A stretch of DNA of 56,623 bases from JBEKTY01 sp049515555 (GTDB taxonomy: Bacteria; Planctomycetota; Planctomycetia; Pirellulales; Thermoguttaceae). Shown here one piece after another: positions 1 through 7,525 of the stretch (position 1 is its first letter; each line of letters starts with the position of its first letter). The position numbers were made by a program, and so were the translations under genes. The stretch lies in contig JBEKTY010000035.1 of NCBI GenBank assembly GCA_049515555.1, forward strand, positions 1-56,623, read 5' to 3'. The notes beneath the pieces are model-generated. The model was not told the origin of the DNA. It searched no databases and worked only from the letters and a program-made list of their open reading frames with translations.

Positions 1-2
1 AT

Positions 3-344
3 GCCCTGGTCATCCCCGGCGGCCGCGCCCCCGAGTACCTCCGCCTCAACGAACGCGTGCTTCAGATCGTCCGCCACTTCGCCCAGGCCAGCAAGCCGCT
101 GGCCTCGATCTGCCATGGGCAACAGATCCTTGTGGCCGCGGGCGTGGTGACGGGCCGCCGTTTGACGGCCTACCCCGCCATAAAGCCCGATCTGGTCCGC
201 TCCGGGGCCGTGTGGCGGGACGTCAACGAGACCTTCTCCAATGCCGTGGTCGACGGCACGCTCGTCACCGCGGCCGCCTGGCCCGGCCATCCCGAGTGGA
301 TTCGGAAGTTCCTGGAGGTGCTGGGGACGAAGATCGAACCGTAG
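3..344 (+). CDS. DJ-1/PfpI family protein, C-terminal part
   Basis: This is the 3' end of a gene that begins before the window; 113 codons plus stop are visible. The segment PGGRAPEYLR followed by the nucleophile elbow ASICHGQQ is the classic DJ-1/PfpI class I glutamine-amidotransferase-like fold, with the Cys of SICHG as the expected catalytic residue. The downstream segments TAYPAIKPDL and the C-terminal AAWPGHPEWIRKFL helix agree with PfpI-type members. Family members are cytoplasmic glyoxalases, deglycases or stress proteins; the specific activity cannot be told from this fragment. The reading frame is open to the window edge, so the true start is outside. Confidence 0.85.
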   Translation, partial: ALVIPGGRAPEYLRLNERVLQIVRHFAQASKPLASICHGQQILVAAGVVTGRRLTAYPAIKPDLVRSGAVWRDVNETFSNAVVDGTLVTAAAWPGHPEWIRKFLEVLGTKIEP

Positions 345-623
345 TGAACTTCCTATGTCTCGGCGAATGCTGTCGCCACAAGCGATCCGCTCCCCGAAAC
401 ACAAGCACCGTAAGTTGCCGGGCACGGAATGGGCGCTGGAACCGAAGACCAAAGCTCCCAAGGGCTTTCTTCTCGCCATTGAAAACCGCGCGGAGCATGG
501 TGGCTTTTGCGGCCGTTCCGAGCTAAACTAGGATGACTGTCCCGTGTTTGTGGGTAGAACCGGGAAAACGGTCCCGTTCTCCCGGCCGGCCGTTGAATCG
601 TCTCTAGCCAGGTAATTCGGTCC
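345..623. other. intergenic gap, possible degenerate GTVPF-type palindrome
   Basis: No convincing gene. Around 534-585 the sequence has GACTGTCCC, then GGGAAAACGGTCCC, which resembles a decayed copy of the palindromic element found intact at 20037 and 37244. Read on the minus strand it still gives GTVFPVLPTNTGQS, similar in layout to the GTVPFS-DEN-DSP peptide of the intact copies. The match is weak. Confidence 0.3.
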
Positions 624-2324
624 ATGTCGCTTAGCTCCATTTGCCCCAGGTGTTCCAAACAGGTCTTGGTTCCCGACGGTGTCACGGCGGAAGCCGTGGT
701 GCGTTGTCCGTTGTGCCAGGTCGAGTATCTCGGCGACGAGGCCCTGGCGATGCTCCCGCCCACGCTGATTGTCGTCCGCCCGGCGGCGGCGCCCGCGGCC
801 GATTCGATCGAAGCCAAGGCGGTGGCGGCTGCCGAGGTTGCGGAGCCGGCCGAGGCGGTCCCTGCATCGGCAGAGGCGGCAGGGGCTGTGCCTGAGGCCG
901 CCGCGGTCGCCGCCGACGGCCAGACCGACGTGGCCCCGCTGGCCGAATCGCCTTTGGGCCCGCATCTCTGGAGCGACCAGCCCCCGGACGAGCAGGCCCT
1001 GGCCGAGGGGCCGCCCGACGGTGGGGACGGGGAAACCATCGCCCTGGCCGAAGAACCGGAAGGGGCGCTGGACGCCGTGGATTTCGCCGCCATTACGGGA
1101 AAGGCCCCGCCGGCTGCCGCCGCCGAAGAAGCCGCCGCCGCGCTGCCACGACCCAGGAAACGCAAGAAGCCCCGCGAGGCAAGCGCCTTGGGCCGGGTGA
1201 TTGGCATGGCCGTCACCGGCGCCTTGGGTCTGGCGTGCGCGTATCTGTTCGCCTGCTGGTACGACGCACGGAACGATTCCTACCATATTTTCCACAAGAA
1301 GCCGGCCGAACGGACGGCCACCGGGCAGGCATCGCCGGCAACGCCCGCCGCTGCCGCTCAGCCGCCCGCCGCGAACAATCAACCGCCGGTTGTTGCGAAC
1401 CAGCCGCCAGCCACTAGTAACCAGCCACCAGCCACTAATAACCAGCCGCCCGCGAAGGCGGCGCCGGGCGCCAACCCTCAAGCGGCAGCCGGTTCGCCGC
1501 AGGCGAAGCCCAGCGCCAAGACCCAGCCCGAGGGCATGCCGGGCCTCGACGACTCGGCCGAGAACGAGCTGCCGTCTAAGGGCGACTTCTTCTCGACCAG
1601 CGAGCCGAAGGTAGACGTTTTTGCACCCGGGGAGGCGCAGTTCAAGCCGATCGAGGTGGGCACGTCGCGGCCGAAACCACTGTCCAACCCGCAATCCAAA
1701 CCCGCCGTGAAGCCCGCCACCGGCCCCGGGGCCAGTCCGCCGGTGGCTCCCGTGGCGACGCCCCCGGCCAAGATCGAGGTGGCGATGGTTACCACTGTGG
1801 GCCCCCGCCAGCCGCCGACTTTTGACGCGGCCAAGCTGGCTGCCGTATTGGCCGCGGCCGACGCCGCCCTGAAAGGCAAGCCCCCCGCCGAAATCACGGA
1901 TGAGGATTACCGGAAGCTCTGCCGATTGGCCGAGGTCGTGACATTCGTCCAAGGCGCGGCGGATGCCCAGAAGCAGGCGGTCCAGGCCGTCGCCCGGCAA
2001 CTTGGCCAGTCCGCCAAGGGATCGGCGAAGATCGTCGCCGCGGCGCGGAAGCTGGTCGAGGACAAGGCCCCGGGCGGCATCCTCTTGACCGGTACGGTCA
2101 TGAAAATCACCAGCAAGGACGGATACCAATGGGTGGCCGTCCGGCCGGACCCGTCGGCCAAGGCGGTGCTCGTGCTGAGCGACCGGTCGCTGGCGGTGAA
2201 GGAGAACGATCCGGTGTTGATCTTCGGCGCGATTATTGCCGAGCCGACGAAGAATCTGTCGGGATACCAGGGGAGTCAGCCGGTCGTGGTTTGGGCGGGG
2301 CTGCCGGTAGTGCTGGCCCGCTGA
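624..2324 (+). CDS. zinc-ribbon, single-pass membrane protein with Pro/Ala-rich linker
   Basis: 566-residue protein of unknown function. Residues 5-40 carry two CxxC knuckles (CPRC and CPLC), a zinc-ribbon of the kind seen at the N-terminus of many planctomycete membrane proteins. Residues 45-190 are Ala/Glu/Pro-rich, followed by one transmembrane segment near 192-213. A low-complexity linker with QPPA repeats runs from about 235 to 400. The last 80 residues (GTVMKITSKDG, VLVLSDRSLAVKENDPVLIFG) look like an OB-fold or small beta-barrel. Topology probably puts the zinc-ribbon in the cytoplasm and the barrel outside. The ATG at 624 begins directly with the zinc-ribbon. A long antisense frame covers the same region but lacks any recognisable domain. 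Confidence 0.7.
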   Translation: MSLSSICPRCSKQVLVPDGVTAEAVVRCPLCQVEYLGDEALAMLPPTLIVVRPAAAPAADSIEAKAVAAAEVAEPAEAVPASAEAAGAVPEAAAVAADGQTDVAPLAESPLGPHLWSDQPPDEQALAEGPPDGGDGETIALAEEPEGALDAVDFAAITGKAPPAAAAEEAAAALPRPRKRKKPREASALGRVIGMAVTGALGLACAYLFACWYDARNDSYHIFHKKPAERTATGQASPATPAAAAQPPAANNQPPVVANQPPATSNQPPATNNQPPAKAAPGANPQAAAGSPQAKPSAKTQPEGMPGLDDSAENELPSKGDFFSTSEPKVDVFAPGEAQFKPIEVGTSRPKPLSNPQSKPAVKPATGPGASPPVAPVATPPAKIEVAMVTTVGPRQPPTFDAAKLAAVLAAADAALKGKPPAEITDEDYRKLCRLAEVVTFVQGAADAQKQAVQAVARQLGQSAKGSAKIVAAARKLVEDKAPGGILLTGTVMKITSKDGYQWVAVRPDPSAKAVLVLSDRSLAVKENDPVLIFGAIIAEPTKNLSGYQGSQPVVVWAGLPVVLAR

Positions 2325-2355
2325 GGTTGGCGGTAAGCCTTCACGGCACCACATT

Positions 2356-2388
2356 AGGGTGGGGCTCGCTGCGATCGACCCACCCTAC
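2356..2388. repeat. palindromic repeat, GGTGGGGCTCGC / GACCCACCC family (B)
   Basis: Imperfect hairpin beginning AGGGTGGGGCTCGCTGCG and ending ATCGACCCACCCT. Close copies occur at 5565-5600, 9846-9927 (inverted pair) and 40276-40309. It lies between the zinc-ribbon gene and the feo promoter. Confidence 0.75.
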
Positions 2389-2449
2389 AGGTTTCCGACC
2401 TTCCGCAACAGAAACTACTTTGGGGCCGGTTTTGTTTTCTTATCTTGCC

Positions 2450-2478
2450 TTGCATTGTCGGGCGGAAAGTTCTATAAT
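2450..2478 (+). promoter_or_regulatory. sigma-70 promoter of feoAB
   Basis: A -35 element TTGCAT (2450-2455) is followed, 17 bp later, by a perfect -10 TATAAT (2473-2478). Transcription would begin near 2485, just before the operator-like palindrome at 2489 and about 70 bases before feoA. The surrounding gap is unusually AT-rich for this window. Confidence 0.7.
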
Positions 2479-2488
2479 CCAGTAGAGG

Positions 2489-2507
2489 ATTGAGACTGAG
2501 TCTCAAT
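2489..2507. promoter_or_regulatory. Fur-type operator upstream of feoAB
   Basis: ATTGAGACTGAGTCTCAAT is a perfect dyad of 9-bp arms around a central G. The core TGAGACT-N-AGTCTCA has the 7-1-7 geometry of Fur-family boxes. Its position right after the predicted transcription start would let a bound repressor block transcription of the ferrous-iron operon. That Fur is the ligand is inferred from the operon's function and the site geometry. Confidence 0.65.
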
Positions 2508-2554
2508 CTAGACATGGCCCCCCGCCCGGCCGCCACCCCGGCACCCAAGGACCC

Positions 2555-2800
2555 GTGATGCCCCATCGATCGATCCCGCTGGAAGAACTCCGAGCCGGGC
2601 AGACTGCCCGCATCACCCGCATCGAGGGACGCCCCGATCACGTGCATCGCCTGGAAGAATTCGGGCTGCGCGGCGGCACGCGGATTGAGATGTTCCGCAC
2701 CGGCAATCCCTGCATCCTCCGCATGGCCGGCAACAAGATCTGTCTCCGCGCCGACGAGATGCTGGATATTCTGGTCGTGCCGATCCCGGCGGGAGACTGA
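2555..2800 (+). CDS. feoA: FeoA family ferrous iron transport protein
   Basis: 81-residue SH3-like protein. Typical FeoA features are PLEELRAGQTARITRI at the start, RLEEFGLRGGTRIEM in the middle and ILRMAGNKICLRADEMLDI near the end. FeoA is a small cytoplasmic partner of the FeoB permease. Either GTG 2555 or ATG 2558 can be the start; they are adjacent codons. The gene stops 4 bases before the GTG of feoB, so the two are certainly co-transcribed and probably translationally coupled. A sigma-70 promoter and Fur-like palindrome lie directly upstream. Confidence 0.9.
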   Translation: MMPHRSIPLEELRAGQTARITRIEGRPDHVHRLEEFGLRGGTRIEMFRTGNPCILRMAGNKICLRADEMLDILVVPIPAGD

Positions 2801-2804
2801 CGCC

Positions 2805-5027
2805 GTGCCGACCGTCGCCCTGATCGGCAATCCGAACACGGGCAAGTCGACCCTCTTCAGCGCCCTGGTAGGAATTCGTCAGCACGTGGGGAACTATCCG
2901 GGCGTCACGGTCGAGAAGAAGACCGGTTGCCTGGAGCACGAGGGCCGCTCCTACGAGCTGGTCGATCTGCCGGGCCTGTACAGTCTGGGCGCCCGCTCAC
3001 AGGACGAGCGGGTGGCGGTCGACGTGCTCTTGGGCCGACAATCCGACGTGGGCCCCCCCGACGCGGTCCTGTCGATCGTCGACGCCTCGAACCTCGAGCG
3101 GAACCTGTACCTGGTCAGCCAGGTGCTCGAACTGGGGCTGCCGACGCTGGTGGCGGTCAACATGCTCGACGTGGCCTCGGCCCGCGGCGTCACGCTCGAT
3201 CTGGTGCGGCTCCAGGAGCGGCTGGGCACGCCGGTGGTGGGCATCCAAGCCAACCGGGGCACGGGCCTGGCCGAGCTAAAGGCCGCCCTGGCCCAGACCG
3301 TGGGCCGGCCGGCCGCGGCGAAGGCCGTCTGTTTCCCCCAGCCCTTCGAGCGAGAGGTGGACCTGTTGGAGAAGTCGCTGGCCCCGGAAAGCACTCTGCC
3401 CCGCCCGCTGCTGCGGCGGATACTGTTGGATACCAGCGGCCACCTGCTCGAAGTGTTGTTGCCCGCTGCCGACGGCCGGATCAAGCGGCAGCTTGCCGAG
3501 GGGCGGGCTAGGTTGGCCGAGGCGGCCCAGCCCGTGCCGGCCGTCGAGACCGCCGTCCGCTACGATTGGGCCCGGTCGATCCTCGAGGGCGTAGTCCGCG
3601 AGCCCCGCCGCTACCGGCACACCGCCAGCGACCGCATCGACCGGCTGTTGACCCATCGCTTGTGGGGCACGCTGGTCTTTGCCCTCGTGATGACGCTGGT
3701 GTTCCAATCGGTCTTTCTGTGGGCCCGGCCGCTGATGCGATGGATCGAGGCGGCCTGCAGCGCGGCCGGCGGCTGGATCGAGGCGGCCTTGCCCGAAGGC
3801 GCACTGCGCAGCCTGCTGACCCAGGGCATCCTGGGCGGGGCCGGCAGTGTCCTGGCCTTTCTCCCCCAAATCATGATCCTTTTCCTGTTCATTGCGGTGT
3901 TGGAAGACTGCGGCTACATGGCCCGGGCCGCGTACCTCATGGACCGTCTCATGTGCCGCGTGGGCCTGAGCGGCCGGTCGTTCATTCCCATGCTCTCGTC
4001 GTTCGCCTGCGCCGTGCCGGGCATCATGGCCGCGCGGGTCATCGAGAACGAGCGCGACCGGCTGACGACGATCCTGGTGGCCCCCCTGCTGACCTGCTCG
4101 GCCCGACTGCCGATCTACGCCCTGCTGATCGCGGCCTTCATTCCCGCCCAGACGTGCCTGGGCGGATTGCTCAGTCTCCAGGGATTGACCCTGGCCGCGC
4201 TCTACGTGCTGGGGATCGTGGCGGCGGTCCTGGCGGCCTTGGTGCTGAAGCGGACGATCCTGCGGGGCCGGACGCCGCCCTTCCTGATGGAGCTGCCCAG
4301 CTACAAGTGGCCCTCGCCGCAGACTGCCGTGTACCGCGTGCTGGGCCGGGCCTGGCTCTTCCTCCGCACCGCCGGCACGCTGATCCTGGCCGTATCGGTC
4401 CTGGTGTGGGCCGCGGCTTATTGGCCCAGGGCACGAAACGCCGTCGAGCCGCTGGCCGGGCAAGCCCGGCAGATCGAGGCCCGAATTGCGGCCCTGCCGC
4501 CGGCCAGCCCCGACCGCGAGCCGCTTCGCCGCCAGCTCGCCGATACTCGCAACCAGATCGCCGCCGTCTATCAGCAGCACAGCCTGCTGGGGCGGCTGGG
4601 CCGACTGATCGAGCCGGCCGTCCGGCCGTTGGGCTGGGACTGGCGGATCGGCTGCGCAGTGCTGGCCTCGCTGCCGGCCCGCGAGATTGTCGTCGCCACG
4701 CTGGGCGTGGTCTACGGCGTCACGCTGGGCGTGGTCTACGGCGTCGGTACGGAGGTCCATGCGGGTCCGGCCGAAAGCCTGGCCCCCTTGCAGACGCGGC
4801 TGCGGCAGGCCGCCTGGGACGGCACCGATCGGCCCGTGTTCACCCTGCCCACTGCGCTGTCGGTCATGGTGTTCTACGCCCTGTGTGCCCAGTGTGCGGC
4901 CACGCTGGCCGTCATCCGCCGCGAGACGAACAGTTGGCGTTGGCCCGCCTTCGCCTTCACATATATGACGGTGCTGGCCTACCTCGGCGCCCTGGCGACG
5001 TACCAGGTGGGAACGTGGGTGGGGTAG
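2805..5027 (+). CDS. feoB: Ferrous iron transporter FeoB
   Basis: 740 residues, normal length for FeoB. The N-terminal G domain shows G1 GNPNTGKST (residues 8-16), G3 DLPGLYSLG and G4 NMLD. From about residue 283 come two gate regions with multiple membrane helices (SFIPMLSSFACAVPGIMAAR, SLPAREIVVATLG) that move Fe(II) across the inner membrane. The GTG at 2805 is chosen because the next residues, PTVALIGNPNTGKST, are the G domain itself; the frame upstream only overlaps feoA. Odd feature: residues 632-647 are a duplicated octapeptide TLGVVYGV TLGVVYGV, caused by an exact 24-bp tandem duplication in the second gate region. Confidence 0.95.
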   Translation: MPTVALIGNPNTGKSTLFSALVGIRQHVGNYPGVTVEKKTGCLEHEGRSYELVDLPGLYSLGARSQDERVAVDVLLGRQSDVGPPDAVLSIVDASNLERNLYLVSQVLELGLPTLVAVNMLDVASARGVTLDLVRLQERLGTPVVGIQANRGTGLAELKAALAQTVGRPAAAKAVCFPQPFEREVDLLEKSLAPESTLPRPLLRRILLDTSGHLLEVLLPAADGRIKRQLAEGRARLAEAAQPVPAVETAVRYDWARSILEGVVREPRRYRHTASDRIDRLLTHRLWGTLVFALVMTLVFQSVFLWARPLMRWIEAACSAAGGWIEAALPEGALRSLLTQGILGGAGSVLAFLPQIMILFLFIAVLEDCGYMARAAYLMDRLMCRVGLSGRSFIPMLSSFACAVPGIMAARVIENERDRLTTILVAPLLTCSARLPIYALLIAAFIPAQTCLGGLLSLQGLTLAALYVLGIVAAVLAALVLKRTILRGRTPPFLMELPSYKWPSPQTAVYRVLGRAWLFLRTAGTLILAVSVLVWAAAYWPRARNAVEPLAGQARQIEARIAALPPASPDREPLRRQLADTRNQIAAVYQQHSLLGRLGRLIEPAVRPLGWDWRIGCAVLASLPAREIVVATLGVVYGVTLGVVYGVGTEVHAGPAESLAPLQTRLRQAAWDGTDRPVFTLPTALSVMVFYALCAQCAATLAVIRRETNSWRWPAFAFTYMTVLAYLGALATYQVGTWVG
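4698..4745 (+). repeat. exact 24-bp tandem duplication inside feoB
   Basis: Two identical 24-base units, 4698-4721 and 4722-4745, each encoding TLGVVYGV. The duplication preserves frame and adds eight residues right after the conserved LPAREIVVA segment of the second gate. Confidence 0.9.
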
Positions 5028-5083
5028 GGATTTGGGGATTTAGGGATTTGGGGATTTGGGGAATTGGGGAATTGGGGAATTGG
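5026..5083. repeat. octamer array (AGGGATTT/GGGGAATT) starting in the feoB stop codon
   Basis: About seven 8-bp units: AGGGATTT and GGGGATTT alternating, then three GGGGAATT. The array begins within the TAG of feoB. It is the reverse-complement form of the AAATCCCT arrays at 24061, 29784 and 30263. Confidence 0.85.
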
Positions 5084-5103
5084 CCGGCGGCTGACAGCCG
5101 CCG

Positions 5104-5181
5104 GGTGCCACTGCTGGCTCGTCCAGCAGTGTCGAACCACCGTCCTGTGCACCACTGCTGGACAAGCCAGCAGTGGCACCC
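5104..5181. repeat. paired hairpin repeat, CACTGCTGG / CCAGCAGTG family (A)
   Basis: Left hairpin CACTGCTGG-CTCGT-CCAGCAGTG and right hairpin CACTGCTGG-ACAAG-CCAGCAGTG lie in an inverted pair bounded by GGGTGCC and GGCACCC. Other members are at 25459, 35377 and 51636. It separates feoB from the small FeoB-partner gene. Confidence 0.85.
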
Positions 5182-5205
5182 CCAAAATCATAAAGTCCCA
5201 TTTGA

Positions 5206-5472
5206 GTGAAGCACTACACTATGTGGCAAGACGTGGCGGTGCTGGCAGCGATCGTGGCGGCCGGGGCGTACCTCGCCTGGCGGTGGCGACGAGCGGGCCG
5301 GGGCCACGCCTGCGGCTGCCAGGCGGTGTGCGACCGGAGCAGTGGGTTAAGCGGCGAGGCCGAAACTGACCGGTCCGGCCCGAGTTGCCCCTCCGGCGGC
5401 CCGTGCGGCTCATGCCCCGCCACGGCCGAGCCGGGCGACAACGCGGGGGGTGGTTGCCGTCCCGGCCGATAG
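5206..5472 (+). CDS. Small Cys-rich membrane protein, FeoB-associated type
   Basis: 88 residues from GTG 5206, or 83 from ATG 5221 (MWQDVAVLAAIVAAGAYLAW), which I prefer because the membrane helix then starts at once. One N-terminal transmembrane helix is followed by RWRR and a Cys-rich tail with CGCQAVC, CPSGGPCGSC and a terminal GGGC motif. This is the layout of FeoB-associated Cys-rich proteins, which are found next to feoB and are thought to assist or sense iron passing through FeoB. Position directly after feoAB supports the assignment. No strong ribosome-binding site is visible for either start. Confidence 0.65.
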   Translation: MKHYTMWQDVAVLAAIVAAGAYLAWRWRRAGRGHACGCQAVCDRSSGLSGEAETDRSGPSCPSGGPCGSCPATAEPGDNAGGGCRPGR

Positions 5473-5490
5473 CCGCTACACTCAGAACCG

Positions 5491-5600
5491 CGACGGAGGA
5501 CGGGCGACGGGCGACGGACGGAAGCACTCCAGTCCGTCGTCCGTCTCCCGTCGTCCGTCGCAAATGGTGGGGCTCCCTCGGGCTCGACCCACCCTACGGC
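5491..5600. repeat. composite repeat: GTCCGTC inverted repeat plus family B hairpin
   Basis: The first half is GACGGGCGACGGGCGACGGAC, answered by AGTCCGTCGTCCGTCTCCC further on. The second half is a family B copy (GGTGGGGCTCCC ... GACCCACCCTAC). The same composite, CAGTCCGTCGTCCGTCTCCC followed by a TGGTGGG hairpin, recurs at 28262-28345. Confidence 0.75.
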
Positions 5601-5636
5601 CTACACTCAGGGCTTGGATCACGGAGGACGCTTGCC

Positions 5637-7064
5637 ATGCCGGTTTCCCAACGCACGGATCGAGCCCACGAGCCGGCTCGGGTCAGTTCCGAGATCCTCG
5701 ATCGCCTGCCCCCGCAAAGCCTGGAAGCCGAGAAGGCCGTGCTGGGCAGCCTGCTGCTGGACCCCCTGCTGTGCGACGACGTGGCCCTCATCCTCCGCGC
5801 CGACGACTTCTATGCCGACGCCAACCAGAAGCTCTATCGTAACCTGCTGGCTCTGAACGACGAGGGCAAGCGGATCGACGTCACGCTGCTGGTCGAGCGG
5901 CTGAAGCACGCGGGCGAGTTCGAGGCGATCGGCGGGGCGGCCTACCTGGCCGAGATTGCCCAATCGGTGCCCTACGCCGCCAACGCCGCCTATTACGCCG
6001 AGATCGTCCGCAACAAGGCCACGCTGCGCGAGCTGATCCACGCCAGCACCGAGATCCTCCGCGACGCCTGGGACCCCACGCTCGAGCCCCGCGAGCTGCT
6101 GGGCCATTGCGAGGAGAAGATCTTTGCCGTCCACGACCGGCGGAGCACCGACCGGGTGACCAACGCCCACGACCTGATGGTCGAGGCCTTCCAGCGGATC
6201 GACGCCCGGCTGGAGAAGGGCACGGCGGGCGGGGTCCCCACTTCGTTCCGCGACATCGATTCCCTGACCGGCGGGTTGCACTCCTCCGAACTTGTCATCC
6301 TGGCCTCGCGGCCCAGCATGGGCAAGACCGCCTTGGCCACCAATATCGCCGAGAACGTGGCCATCCAGGCCGCCACGCCGGTCTTGTTCGTGAGCCTGGA
6401 AATGGCCCGCCTGGAGCTGGCCCAGCGACTGCTCTGCTCGCAGGGCAGCATCGACGGGAGCAAGTTCCGCACCGGCTTCCTCTCGGGCGACGACCGCAAG
6501 AAGCTGGTCGAGGCCTCGGCCAAGCTCAGCCGGGCGCCGCTGTTCATCGACGACACGCCGAGCCGGACCGTGACCGAGATCGCCGCCGCCGCCCGGCGCC
6601 TCAGACGCAAGGAGAAGATCGGCCTGGTGATTATCGACTACCTGCAGCTCATCCAGCCCGACGATCCGCGCGACCCGCGGCAGGAGCAGGTGGCCAAGAT
6701 GGCCCGGCGGCTGAAGGGCCTGGCCCGCGAGCTGCAATTGCCCATCCTCTGTCTGGCGCAGCTCAACCGCCAGGTCGAGGCCAGCGGCAAGGAGGAGCAC
6801 CGGCCGCGGCTGAGCCACCTCCGCGAGTCGGGGGCCATCGAGCAAGACGCCGACGTGGTGATGTTCATCCACCGCGACGAATACTATCAAACCCGGGAGG
6901 AAGCCCAGGAGCGGGGCACCGCCGGGCAGGGCCTGGTGATCGTGGCCAAACAGCGCAACGGCCCCACCGGCGACGTCAAGCTGAAGTGGTTCGACAAGTT
7001 CACCTGCTTCCGCGACTATTCGGAACAGCGCTACGAAGAGTTCGACCAATCGGCCGACTTCTGA
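5637..7064 (+). CDS. dnaB: Replicative DNA helicase DnaB
   Basis: 475 residues, standard DnaB length. The N-terminal helical domain starts near LPPQSLEAEKAVLGSLLLD. The RecA-like motor has Walker A ASRPSMGKTALA (about residues 222-233), Walker B GLVIIDYLQLI, and the downstream LAQLNRQVE and HLRESGAIEQDADVV motifs with the arginine-finger region. It unwinds DNA at the replication fork as a hexamer. The ATG at 5637 follows an ACGGAGGA ribosome-binding site; upstream codons in the same frame belong to a repeat and encode nothing conserved. No intein or truncation is seen. Confidence 0.96.
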   Translation: MPVSQRTDRAHEPARVSSEILDRLPPQSLEAEKAVLGSLLLDPLLCDDVALILRADDFYADANQKLYRNLLALNDEGKRIDVTLLVERLKHAGEFEAIGGAAYLAEIAQSVPYAANAAYYAEIVRNKATLRELIHASTEILRDAWDPTLEPRELLGHCEEKIFAVHDRRSTDRVTNAHDLMVEAFQRIDARLEKGTAGGVPTSFRDIDSLTGGLHSSELVILASRPSMGKTALATNIAENVAIQAATPVLFVSLEMARLELAQRLLCSQGSIDGSKFRTGFLSGDDRKKLVEASAKLSRAPLFIDDTPSRTVTEIAAAARRLRRKEKIGLVIIDYLQLIQPDDPRDPRQEQVAKMARRLKGLARELQLPILCLAQLNRQVEASGKEEHRPRLSHLRESGAIEQDADVVMFIHRDEYYQTREEAQERGTAGQGLVIVAKQRNGPTGDVKLKWFDKFTCFRDYSEQRYEEFDQSADF

Positions 7065-7073
7065 CGGCCCTAA

Positions 7074-7250
7074 TGTATCAGGCACACGCCGTGTGCCGTC
7101 CGCGATACCGCGTTGTGGCCGGTCTCCGACCGAGCCACACCGCCGCTTTGAAGGTCTCCCCGGCCCCGGAGATCTTCGGTCGGACCGCGGCGGGGTCGGG
7201 ACACCCGCCGAACCCGTCGTACGGCGGACGGCACACGGAGTGTGCCTGCT
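7074..7250. repeat. composite repeat: family C hairpin pair around family H unit
   Basis: Outer parts are hairpins GGCACAC-GCC-GTGTGCC (left) and GGCACAC-GGA-GTGTGCC (right), placed as an inverted pair. Between them, 7112-7213, is a roughly 100-bp unit starting GTTGTGGCCGGTCTCCGACC that is about 85 percent identical to 40134-40235. Confidence 0.8.
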
Positions 7251-7404
7251 ACCTTCCGTCGCGCCGATTCCCTGGTTGCTATTGGAGCCAGCGGGGGGCC
7301 TGTGGTATGCTTCGCTCTTCGTGTGGCGTCCGGCGCGGCCGGCCGCGACGTGCATGGCCGGAGTGCTATCAATGCCGGCAATTCTAAATCCTAAGTTTCT
7401 ATAC

Positions 7405-7478
7405 TGCGAGCGGCCACGAATGATCCCGGCCTTTTCCTGTTGTTGCGGTTCACATCGTTTCAAAACGTGCGGAGTATA
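7405..7478 (+). repeat. family I upstream element, copy 1
   Basis: A roughly 70-bp sequence containing GCGGCCACGAATGATCC and TTGCGGTTCACATCGTTTC, ending in GTGCGGAGTATAA. It aligns at about 80 percent with 19092-19164 and in its 3' half with 40570-40620. Each copy lies shortly upstream of a gene start in the same orientation. Confidence 0.6.
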
Positions 7479-7525
7479 ATCCCCTTTCTTGGCCGCGGCC
7501 AAAGGCCGCTTCAGGAGGATCGGCC

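Larger units (their letters stand above)
7065..7525. other. 460-base gap made of repeats
   Basis: No gene. It holds a family C hairpin pair enclosing a family H unit (7074-7250) and a family I unit (7405-7478), described separately. Open frames crossing it are produced by these repeats. Confidence 0.7.

Noticed and set aside
528..2354. 608-codon minus-strand frame across the zinc-ribbon gene
   Set aside because: Arg/Gly-rich shadow; the plus frame has a zinc-ribbon, membrane helix and ordered C-terminus.
5171..5186. TGGCACC in the family A repeat as a sigma-54 element
   Set aside because: No TTGC at the right distance; it is simply the end of the palindrome.
5619..7502. 627-codon minus-strand frame across dnaB
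   Set aside because: dnaB on the plus strand is certain, and the antisense product has no recognisable features.
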